5,649 nt of DNA, from assembly GCA_002415895.1 (NCBI GenBank), contig DIAV01000098.1:1-5649 (forward strand), in the 5' to 3' direction. The notes under the pieces are model-generated. The model was not told the DNA's origin. It was given only the letters and a program-made list of their open reading frames with translations, and searched no databases. Source of the stretch: Anaerolineales bacterium UBA5069. GTDB taxonomy: Bacteria; Chloroflexota; Anaerolineae; Caldilineales; Caldilineaceae. A program made the translations under genes and the position numbers. Below are positions 1 to 5,300 of this stretch, piece by piece (the stretch's first letter is position 1; each line of letters opens with the position of its first letter).

Positions 1-1138
1 CGCGCTCGATGGCGGCAGCGGTGCCGCGCGCCATGGCTGTGACGCCGGTCATTACCAGCGTGGTGAGCTTGCCGGGGTCGCGGTTGGTTGTGGGCGGGGC
101 GACGGCGGCAAGGCGCGCATAGATCTGCGCCGCGCCCTCGCCGCTGATTTTCACCTGCGCCACAAGCGGGTACGCATCAACCTGAAGCGTATTGCTGAGC
201 ACATTGACGCCATCCACAGCAAGCACCTTGAAGCGCGGGTCAATTTGCTCGAAGGGGATGATGGCGATGGCGTCGCGGTTCTCTTCCAGCAACGCAATCA
301 GTGTATCGGGCGCGACGGCCTCGGTTGAACTGGCAGGTGATCCAAGCAGCGCAGGCAGCCATTCCATGGCGACATCGGTGGTGAAGACCGGCGCGCTGCC
401 CTGCCAGCGTGCGGCCAACTCGTCCAGTGTAATGTCATCCTGCAGCGTGTCGAATGGAACAACAGGCGCAAAGTAGCGTGTTTGGAGGGCGTGGCCCGGC
501 GCTTCACCCGCGGTGATGTCAACGCGCGTGCTGGCGTCGCCCGCGTCCGCAGCAAGCGAGACGGGCTGCGCGCCATTGTCGCCCTCCAGCGAGTCGATGG
601 CAGCGATGGCGGTGCGCAGCGCCTGGGCCGTGGCGGGTGGCAGCGCGTCCGCAAGGGCCACCTGCACCGGTGCGCGCACGGCCCAATCGGCAGGGGCCGC
701 CGCAGCGGTTGCTGCTGTGTCAGCATTGGGCGTGGGCGTGGGCAAAAGCAGCGGTGTAGGCTGTTCGGCGGGCGTAAAGGCTTCGCCCCCTGTTGCGCTG
801 CTCTCCACCGAGCCGCTCTCCACTGCGTCGCTCAGTATTGCCTCGGCAGGCGCGCTCTCGTCCTGTCCTGCGGTGGACACGCCTGTATCGGCAGGTGTCT
901 CTGCAACAGGGCGATCACCCTCGGGCAATGTGGGTGTGGGGAAGGCGCCCCCCTGGCGTGGCGGCAGCGGCGCGGGTGCGCCATTGGCCACAGACGCCAG
1001 CGGCGCCTCTGTGGCCGCACCCACGTTGGCAATTGGCGCTCCACATGCGCCCAGCAGAAGCGCAGCGGCAGCAATCAGTGCGAGGAGATGCGAGAAGGTA
1101 GTCTGTGCGTGACGAGCGCGCGAGGGTATACGCAGCAT
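1..1138 (-). CDS. CapA-like lipoprotein with solute-binding-like N-terminal region (partial, 3' end beyond window)
   Basis: An open frame of 379 codons runs uninterrupted from an ATG at 1138 to the window edge. The protein starts with a basic stretch and a hydrophobic core ending in LLLGAC, a lipobox with Cys32, so it is predicted to be an exported, lipid-anchored protein. Residues about 33-150 are a low-complexity Ala/Pro/Thr/Ser linker. Residues about 150-345 resemble a periplasmic solute-binding fold (WQG near 245; AIAIIPFEQIDPRFKVLAVDG at about 290-310). From about 358 the segment LTTLVMTGVTAMARGT looks like the start of a CapA (poly-gamma-glutamate capsule, metallophosphatase-like) domain; most of that domain would lie outside the window. 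The start is supported by AAAGGA at 1149-1154, 10 bases upstream, and an in-frame stop at 1223-1225 with no ATG between. A promoter and a structured leader precede it. The export signal is clear; the CapA assignment rests on a short segment and recall of related proteins, so its function (surface polymer synthesis) is tentative. Confidence 0.65.
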   Translation of the reverse strand, partial: MLRIPSRARHAQTTFSHLLALIAAAALLLGACGAPIANVGAATEAPLASVANGAPAPLPPRQGGAFPTPTLPEGDRPVAETPADTGVSTAGQDESAPAEAILSDAVESGSVESSATGGEAFTPAEQPTPLLLPTPTPNADTAATAAAAPADWAVRAPVQVALADALPPATAQALRTAIAAIDSLEGDNGAQPVSLAADAGDASTRVDITAGEAPGHALQTRYFAPVVPFDTLQDDITLDELAARWQGSAPVFTTDVAMEWLPALLGSPASSTEAVAPDTLIALLEENRDAIAIIPFEQIDPRFKVLAVDGVNVLSNTLQVDAYPLVAQVKISGEGAAQIYARLAAVAPPTTNRDPGKLTTLVMTGVTAMARGTAAAIER

Positions 1139-1178
1139 GCGAGCGGTGTCCTTTGGGCGACGAAGCAGATACCACAGT

Positions 1179-1278
1179 GGATGCTGAACTTCTTGACGTG
1201 ATGGCGCAAGGGCGCACGGTGGTCATAGGCGCAAGCGACAACCGGAAACTGCGCGGCCTTGCGCCCGATTCAGCATCC
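1179..1278 (-). ncRNA. Candidate structured 5' leader RNA of the CapA-like gene
   Basis: Read on the minus strand, GGATGCTGAA (1278-1269) pairs perfectly with TTCAGCATCC (1188-1179), a 10-bp closing helix around about 80 bases. Inside it, GGCGCAAG (1265-1258) can pair perfectly with either of two identical CTTGCGCC copies (1235-1228 or 1210-1203), giving two mutually exclusive 8-bp helices. The block lies between the predicted promoter and the ribosome binding site at 1149-1154. Such alternative pairing is typical of regulatory leaders, but no known riboswitch class is recognised. The pairing is seen directly; a regulatory role is inferred. Confidence 0.4.
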
Positions 1279-1293
1279 GCAGGCATGCTCCCG

Positions 1294-1324
1294 AGTATAG
1301 CACCGTTGCGCGCGCACACACCAA
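1294..1324 (-). promoter_or_regulatory. Predicted extended -10 promoter for the CapA-like gene
   Basis: On the minus strand TGCTATACT (1302-1294) is an extended -10 element close to the sigma70 consensus TGnTATAAT. A weak -35-like TTGGTG lies at 1324-1319 with a 19-base spacer, which is long, but extended -10 promoters tolerate poor -35 contacts. Transcription would start near 1287 and leave a leader of about 150 bases before the ATG at 1138. It lies just downstream of the hairpin at 1327-1360. Confidence 0.5.
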
Positions 1325-1326
1325 CC

Positions 1327-1360
1327 GCAGCGAGGCTTCCGATTTCGGAAGCCTCGCTGC
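1327..1360. terminator. Perfect 16-bp hairpin after the acyltransferase gene, possible terminator
   Basis: GCAGCGAGGCTTCCGA (1327-1342) is followed after TT by its exact reverse complement (1345-1360); the folded RNA would have a loop of about four bases. It lies 36 bases past the acyltransferase stop codon and immediately before the promoter of the next gene, where a terminator is expected. Neither side has a clear run of T: the minus strand continues GGTTGGTGTG and the plus strand ACTTTGTGTG. It may therefore be a weak intrinsic terminator, an RNA 3'-end stabiliser, or a DNA-binding palindrome. Weaker flanking similarity extends the inverted repeat by about 13 bases on each side (8 of 13 matching). 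Confidence 0.5.
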
Positions 1361-1395
1361 ACTTTGTGTGCTCAATTCGGTGACTGTGTATCGAC

Positions 1396-2334
1396 TCAAG
1401 CCGACGGCGCGACGGCGAGTGGCTGCGTTTCGGTCAGGCCGTATTGGTTCTTCAGTTCGTCGATGAGCGCATCCTTCTCGCTCCACAACTCGGCCAGCCA
1501 GGCGCGGAAGTGGGCGCGGTCCTCATCGCTGGCCATGTAGTCGCCCTCGATGAACTCGCTGGGAATGGCGCGCTGCTGCACGTGAACCACCACTTTGCGC
1601 ACGCGCCCGCGCACGATGTCCATGAGACCCACATCACCGTCGGGATAGAAAATGGTGACATCGAGCAGCGCCGTGAAGCGGCTGCCCATGGCCTCAAGCG
1701 CAAAGGCAATGCCGCCCGCCTTGGGTTTGAGCAGGTTGCGGTAGGGCGAGTTTTGCGCATCGTGCTTGGCCTGGGTAAAGCGCGTGCCCTCCACGTAGTT
1801 GAGGATGGCCGTAGGCAGCAGCTTGAATTTTTCGCACGCCTCGCGCGTCGCCTCCACATCCTGCATGCGCAGCGCCGGGTTGCGCGCCACGGCCTCGGCC
1901 GAGTGGCGGCTCATGAAGGGAAAGTCCAGCGCCCACCATGCCTGCCCCAGAATCGGCACCCAGATCAAATTCTTCTTGAGGAAGAAGCGCATGAAGGGGA
2001 TGCGCCGGTGGAAGACCTTCTGCAACACGGGAATGTCCAGCCCCGAGAGGTGGTTGCTGAGCACCAGATACCAGTGCTGCGTGCTGAGTCCCTCCATGCC
2101 GGTCACCACCCACTCCACACGCTGCACGTTGGCAATCATCCAGTTGTTGACACCAATCCAGTTTTGTGCGAACGCTGCCGCAGTGGCTGCGCGCTTGGCG
2201 CGCCCCTCGGCGCTGGGCGTGAGCAACTTGATGGCGGTCACGATAAAGAGCGGCGTTGTCCAGAAGAGGGTATTGAGAACAATGCCAATGATGCCAATGG
2301 CAGTGCGCACAGGTCTGGGGAGGAAGTGGAACAT
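1396..2334 (-). CDS. YihG/PlsC-like lysophospholipid acyltransferase
   Basis: This 312-residue protein belongs to the PlsC/LPLAT acyltransferase superfamily, which moves acyl chains onto lysophosphatidic acid or related lysophospholipids at the inner membrane. The catalytic HX4D motif is NHLSGLD with His95 and Asp100. The substrate-binding motif is VEGTRFTQAKH at about 181-191 with Glu182, Gly183 and Arg185, followed by LLKPKAGGIA at about 201-210. A hydrophobic helix near residues 10-40 anchors the N-terminus. The blocks WVPILGQAWWALDFPFMSRHS and EKFKLLPTAILNYVEG closely resemble E. coli YihG, whose length (about 310 residues) also agrees, so a YihG-like role in phospholipid acyl composition is more likely than the essential PlsC step. 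The ATG at 2334 is preceded by AAAGGG (2344-2349) at 9 bases. It stands alone: 204 bases after the M48 gene, and followed by a hairpin and a new promoter. The exact acyl acceptor cannot be read from sequence. Confidence 0.88.
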   Translation of the reverse strand: MFHFLPRPVRTAIGIIGIVLNTLFWTTPLFIVTAIKLLTPSAEGRAKRAATAAAFAQNWIGVNNWMIANVQRVEWVVTGMEGLSTQHWYLVLSNHLSGLDIPVLQKVFHRRIPFMRFFLKKNLIWVPILGQAWWALDFPFMSRHSAEAVARNPALRMQDVEATREACEKFKLLPTAILNYVEGTRFTQAKHDAQNSPYRNLLKPKAGGIAFALEAMGSRFTALLDVTIFYPDGDVGLMDIVRGRVRKVVVHVQQRAIPSEFIEGDYMASDEDRAHFRAWLAELWSEKDALIDELKNQYGLTETQPLAVAPSA

Positions 2335-2417
2335 GAAGCTATGCCCTTTAGGATTAACGGAAATGGAAATCTCCCCAAAGCGGGGGTAGCGGGAGGATGT
2401 GCGCGCGGCGCGCGTGC

Positions 2418-2446
2418 AGTTTACAATTTGCCCGCCAATGGAGCAA
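2418..2446 (-). promoter_or_regulatory. Possible sigma70-type promoter for the acyltransferase gene
   Basis: On the minus strand TTGCTC (2446-2441) and TAAACT (2423-2418) are separated by 17 bases, a plausible but imperfect -35/-10 pair. The start would be near 2411, leaving a leader of about 75 bases before the ATG at 2334. It begins directly beside the heptamer array at 2447-2537. Matches to consensus are only moderate, so this is a weak call. Confidence 0.3.
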
Positions 2447-2537
2447 GTGGGGCGTGGGGAGTAGGGTGTGGGGTGTGGTTGATTGATGATTGTTCAATCA
2501 TCTACAATCAATCAACCACGCCCCACGCCCCACTCCC
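2447..2537. repeat. Heptamer tandem array folded into a long inverted repeat
   Basis: Reading the plus strand in steps of seven from 2447 gives GTGGGGC, GTGGGGA, GTAGGGT, GTGGGGT and GTGGTTG, then AT-richer units, then CACGCCC, CACGCCC and CACTCCC ending at 2537. The two halves form a 31-bp inverted repeat (2457-2487 against 2507-2537) with only three mismatches, all transitions. Inside it, GATGATTG (2485-2492) and CAATCATC (2495-2502) form a second perfect 8-bp stem around TT. The array starts one base beyond the M48 stop codon. It resembles the short tandemly repeated heptamers (STRR) known from cyanobacteria. There is no T run for a classical terminator on the minus strand. Confidence 0.75.
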
Positions 2538-2538
2538 T

Positions 2539-3396
2539 CTACTGCACCAACCCGCCCGGCACGCCATTGGGGAATTCGGCATCAATGGCCGCCTGAATCT
2601 GCTCGATGCGGTTTTGTGGATTGGGGTGCGAACTGAAGAACTCGGGCGGCGCCTGTCCGTTGCCTGACGCTGCCAGAATCTCCATGACGCTGATCAGCGC
2701 GCGTGGGTCATAGCCTGCATCGGCCATGAAGCGCACCGCCAGCCTGTCGGACTCAAGCTCGTCTTCGCGGCCGTACTTGAGCGTCACCAGTTGTCCTACC
2801 ATTTGCGCCACACGCGCTGCTTCCACAGAACCGGGGCTGCTGGGGTCATAGGCAGCTACGGCAGCCGCGCCGCTAATGCCCTGCACCAACTGCGATTTGG
2901 CAATCTGCTCGGCGGCGTGGCGGGCAACCACATGGCCCACCTCGTGTGCGAGCACGCCGGCCAGTTGCCCTTCGGTTTCCAGTTCCTTGTAGAGCGCGGC
3001 CGTCATGTAGACGGGACCACCGGGCAGCGCGAAGGCGTTAATCGTCTGGGGATCGGCCAGCAGCCCGAATTCAAACTGGTATTCCGTGTTGCCCGCCGGT
3101 GAATTGCGCACAATCGCATTGCCGACTTCATCGACAAAGGCCTGCGCGTTGGGATCATTCAACTCGCCGCCGTACTCCTGTTCCATTGTGGGCACAGCTT
3201 GCAGCCCCATGGCAATCTCTTGCTGCGGGGTCAGGCTCACGCGTTGCACCTCGCCCGTAATGTCGTTGGGCACGCGCGCCGTGCCCAGGTAGTAGCCTGC
3301 AATGGCGATAACGGCCATGACCACAAAGATCATCAGGCGGCCCCCCAATCCGCCGCGGCGACGGGAGGGTATAACGCGATATCCTCTGCCTAACAT
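2539..3396 (-). CDS. Membrane-anchored M48-family zinc metalloprotease
   Basis: A 285-residue peptidase of family M48, probably acting on misfolded or damaged envelope proteins in the manner of LoiP, YcaL or BepA. An Arg/Gly-rich cytoplasmic tail (1-20) precedes one transmembrane helix (about 21-38, LMIFVVMAVIAIAGYYLG), so the catalytic domain should face outward. The zinc site is HEVGH (His151, Glu152, His155) with the third ligand, Glu215, in the EDELESD segment; NAFALPGGPVYMT (120-132) and SSHPNPQNRI (255-264) are further family hallmarks. No TPR or PDZ domain is present, so this is a minimal version. The frame could open upstream at a TTG (3513), but the ATG at 3396 has a strong GGAGGT six bases before it and gives a normal N-terminus. 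The gene lies 145 bases after the deacylase gene, with no clear promoter or terminator in the gap, so it may be cotranscribed or separately driven. The physiological substrate is unknown. Confidence 0.92.
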   Translation of the reverse strand: MLGRGYRVIPSRRRGGLGGRLMIFVVMAVIAIAGYYLGTARVPNDITGEVQRVSLTPQQEIAMGLQAVPTMEQEYGGELNDPNAQAFVDEVGNAIVRNSPAGNTEYQFEFGLLADPQTINAFALPGGPVYMTAALYKELETEGQLAGVLAHEVGHVVARHAAEQIAKSQLVQGISGAAAVAAYDPSSPGSVEAARVAQMVGQLVTLKYGREDELESDRLAVRFMADAGYDPRALISVMEILAASGNGQAPPEFFSSHPNPQNRIEQIQAAIDAEFPNGVPGGLVQ

Positions 3397-3402
3397 AGTT
3401 GT

Positions 3403-3410
3403 ACCTCCCC
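3403..3410 (-). promoter_or_regulatory. Strong ribosome binding site fixing the M48 protease start
   Basis: On the minus strand GGGGAGGT ends 6 bases before the ATG at 3396, an almost ideal Shine-Dalgarno sequence. It selects this start over the longer TTG-initiated frame from 3513, which has no comparable signal and would place 39 unremarkable residues in front of the membrane anchor. Confidence 0.8.
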
Positions 3411-3541
3411 ATGGTTTGCGCTGTGGATTGACTCCAGCGGGCGCAGTCTTGTGTGTGCTCAAGTACACCGCGGCTGCATGATGGCCCGCGTGATTGTATT
3501 GGCAGGAACGCAAGCTATGGGGAAATAGTTCGTCAGCGGCG

Positions 3542-4021
3542 CTACTTGATGGCAGCTACCTGCCCGCCTGTCATTGCCAGAAGGTCGTCGGGGGTGAGGG
3601 CAAAGACAGCGTTGGGGTGGCCGGCGGCTGCCCAGATCTGTGCATATTGCCAGAGATCGCTGTCGATCCAGGTCTCCAGGGGATGATCGTGGCCCAGGGG
3701 TGGCACGCCGCCTATGGCAAAGCCGGTTTGCTCGCGCACGAAGTCGGCGTCGGGCCGCTCCAGCGGTTCGCCCACCAGCGGCGCGAGCGCACTCTGGTTG
3801 ACACGGTTGCTGCCCGAGGCGATGACAAGCACAGCTTTGCCTGTGTGTGCGCCACGGAAGACAAGCGACTTGGCAATCTGCGCGACGCTGCAGCCCACGG
3901 CAGCGGCGGCCTCGGCGGCCGTGCGCGTGGAGGCGTCGAGTTCAATCACGGTATGCGCGCTGCCACGCGCAGCAAGGGCATCCTGCACGCGTTGAGCGCT
4001 GGGCTTGAGGGCTGCCGGCAT
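3542..4021 (-). CDS. YbaK/EbsC-family aminoacyl-tRNA deacylase
   Basis: A 159-residue single-domain protein of the YbaK/ProX editing family, cytoplasmic enzymes that hydrolyse mischarged tRNAs in trans, such as Cys-tRNA(Pro) or Ala-tRNA(Pro). Visible hallmarks are TAAEAAAAVGCSVAQIAKSLVF (residues about 34-55 in two adjoining blocks), with the conserved Lys51 that is essential in YbaK, and GGVPPLGH at 104-111, the glycine-rich loop shaping the active site. The length matches the family. The ATG at 4021 is chosen over an upstream TTG at 4078 because AAAGGA lies 7 bases before it and the TTG would overlap the end of the triphosphohydrolase gene. It follows that gene by only 40 bases and so is probably cotranscribed. 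Which mischarged tRNA it corrects (YbaK, ProXp-ala or another subfamily) cannot be settled from the sequence alone, so no symbol is given. Confidence 0.9.
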   Translation of the reverse strand: MPAALKPSAQRVQDALAARGSAHTVIELDASTRTAAEAAAAVGCSVAQIAKSLVFRGAHTGKAVLVIASGSNRVNQSALAPLVGEPLERPDADFVREQTGFAIGGVPPLGHDHPLETWIDSDLWQYAQIWAAAGHPNAVFALTPDDLLAMTGGQVAAIK

Positions 4022-4028
4022 TGGGTGA

Positions 4029-4034
4029 TCCTTT
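4029..4034 (-). promoter_or_regulatory. Ribosome binding site fixing the YbaK-family start
   Basis: On the minus strand AAAGGA lies 7 bases before the ATG at 4021. It favours this start over the TTG at 4078, which would add 19 residues with no family similarity and overlap the preceding gene's stop codon. Confidence 0.7.
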
Positions 4035-4061
4035 GGAATTGTGGGTGCACATGCAAATGGA

Positions 4062-5225
4062 TTACGCGCGATCCTCAACGTCGAAGAGGCGCTTGTGCTC
4101 CTGAATGGCGTAGCGGTCCGTCATGCCGGCGATGTAATCACACACGACGCGCGCAAGGCCGCCGGGCGCGCTGCGTGCACGCGCCTGGAGATCGGGGGCC
4201 AATTGGCGCGGCTCATCCATGTAGGCCGTGAAGAGGTCGCGCAGCAGCCGCTCAGCCTTGACGGCCATACGCACCACGCGGTAGTGGCGGTAGAAGCCAT
4301 CGAAGAGAAAGTGTTTGAGTTCCTCGTTACGCGCGCGCATGGTGGGTGAGTAGGCCGCCATATTCGCGGCGGCGGCGCGCAGGGCCGCAAGCGAGTCGAT
4401 GCCCGCTTCGCCCAGGCGCGCGTGGGTGGCCTGGAGTACATCGTCCACCTCCATGCCCACCAGGCGGCGGATGAAGCGATAGCGCAGGAGGTGGTCGTTC
4501 AGGTCGGCGTTGGCGGCTTCGCCCAGCGATTCCAGCACGGCGCGCGCAATGTCCAGCTGCGCCACGGCCTGCGGCTCCAGGATGGCGCTGCGCAGGCCGT
4601 CGTCCAGATCGCTCGTGTTATAGGCGATCTCGTCGGCCAGGTTGGCCAGTTGGCACTCGAGCGTGCCCCGTTCCTCAGGGTTGTAGGCCGACGCATCGAC
4701 AATGTCATAGTCGGTGTCATGCTTGACGACGCCCTCGAGCACCTCGTAGGTGAGGTTGAGACCCGGGTGATCGGGATAGCGCTGCTCAAGCTCGGTGATG
4801 ATGCGCAGGGTTTGGCGCTGGTGATCGTAGCCGCCGTGGTCGCGCATGAGTTCGTTGAGGGCGCTCTCGCCCACGTGGCCAAAAGGCGGGTGGCCCAGGT
4901 CGTGCGCAAGACAGATGGCCTCGGCCAGATCTTCGTTGCAGCCGAGGCCGCGCGCCAGCGTGCGCCCAATTTGCGCCACCTCAATGCTGTGCGTAAGGCG
5001 GTTGCGGTAGTGGTCGCCCTCGCTGTAGACAAAGACCTGCGTCTTGTACTCCAGCCGGCGGAAGGGGGTGGTGTGGATGATGCGGTCGCGGTCGCGTTGA
5101 TAGGCAGTGCGGTAGGCGTGTTCGGCCTCGGGCCAGGCGCGGCCGCGGCTGTTGTGCGCGCACATGGCATAGGGCGCCAGCCAGGCGGCCTCGCGGTCTT
5201 CCAACTCGGTACGCGTGAGCAACAT
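4062..5225 (-). CDS. dgt: dGTPase-family dNTP triphosphohydrolase (HD domain)
   Basis: A 387-residue HD-superfamily enzyme that splits dGTP or other dNTPs into the deoxynucleoside and triphosphate, controlling cytoplasmic dNTP pools. The metal-binding residues are in order: His79 in RLTHSIEVAQIGR, His108-Asp109 in AHDLGHPPFGH, and Asp198 in LADEIAYNTSDLDD. Upstream, RDRDRIIHTTPFRRLEYKTQV (about 44-64, as adjoining blocks) and, downstream, QTLRIITELEQRYP and GLNLTYEVLEGVVKH are strongly typical of the deoxyguanosinetriphosphate triphosphohydrolase-like subgroup, which is shorter than E. coli Dgt and often acts on several dNTPs. The symbol is therefore by family. The ATG at 5225 has AGGAG 8 bases before it; an upstream GTG at 5261 opens the frame further but lacks such a site. 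It lies 60 bases after the SDR stop and 40 before the deacylase, consistent with one transcript. The frame is intact, with no missing catalytic residue. Confidence 0.93.
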   Translation of the reverse strand: MLLTRTELEDREAAWLAPYAMCAHNSRGRAWPEAEHAYRTAYQRDRDRIIHTTPFRRLEYKTQVFVYSEGDHYRNRLTHSIEVAQIGRTLARGLGCNEDLAEAICLAHDLGHPPFGHVGESALNELMRDHGGYDHQRQTLRIITELEQRYPDHPGLNLTYEVLEGVVKHDTDYDIVDASAYNPEERGTLECQLANLADEIAYNTSDLDDGLRSAILEPQAVAQLDIARAVLESLGEAANADLNDHLLRYRFIRRLVGMEVDDVLQATHARLGEAGIDSLAALRAAAANMAAYSPTMRARNEELKHFLFDGFYRHYRVVRMAVKAERLLRDLFTAYMDEPRQLAPDLQARARSAPGGLARVVCDYIAGMTDRYAIQEHKRLFDVEDRA

Positions 5226-5233
5226 GGCTTTAT

Positions 5234-5238
5234 CTCCT
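5234..5238 (-). promoter_or_regulatory. Ribosome binding site fixing the triphosphohydrolase start
   Basis: AGGAG on the minus strand lies 8 bases before the ATG at 5225, supporting this start over the GTG at 5261, which would add only 12 residues and place the Shine-Dalgarno sequence inside the coding frame. Confidence 0.75.
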
Positions 5239-5264
5239 GAGTATGCAAGCTGGCGACGCACAGT

Positions 5265-5300
5265 ATTTCATGGTGCAGCGCGATTTCATGGTGCAGCGCG
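5265..5300. repeat. Perfect 18-bp tandem duplication across the SDR stop codon
   Basis: The plus-strand unit ATTTCATGGTGCAGCGCG occurs at 5265-5282 and again at 5283-5300 without a mismatch. On the minus strand each copy reads as codons Arg-Ala-Ala-Pro-stop-Asn, so the duplication keeps frame and gives the SDR gene a second in-frame stop at 5268-5270. It is seen directly in the sequence. Confidence 0.9.

Noticed and set aside
482..1201. Overlapping plus-strand frames of 239 and 199 codons
   Set aside because: They are antisense to the signal peptide and linker of the lipoprotein; the low-complexity GC-rich linker keeps several frames open.
915..1319. A 134-codon minus-strand frame starting in the leader and overlapping the CapA-like gene
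   Set aside because: It overlaps the lipoprotein start out of frame, looks like Arg/Ser/Ala noise and has no clear ribosome binding site.
2368..2420. Short GC palindromes (CCCC-AAAG-CGGGG and a run of alternating GC) in the acyltransferase leader
   Set aside because: Stems are short or low-complexity, as expected in GC-rich DNA, and the alternating-GC copy pairs imperfectly.
1444..2667. A 407-codon open frame on the plus strand
   Set aside because: It lies opposite the acyltransferase and runs into the M48 gene, shows no recognisable domain and has a His/Arg/Gly-rich shadow composition; the minus-strand frames carry clear catalytic motifs.
3411..3541. A possible promoter in the gap before the M48 gene (TACAAT near 3495)
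   Set aside because: No -35-like hexamer at an acceptable distance was found, so it is not listed as a feature; nothing else stands out in this gap.
4422..5240. A 272-codon open frame on the plus strand
   Set aside because: It is a shadow of the triphosphohydrolase gene, Val/Ala/Gly-rich, with no domain signature.
5230..5289. A 19-residue minus-strand ORF overlapping the SDR stop (ATGA) and ending in the next ribosome binding site
   Set aside because: The position would suit a coupling leader peptide, but there is no Shine-Dalgarno sequence before it and no peptide signature; it may simply follow from the 18-bp duplication.
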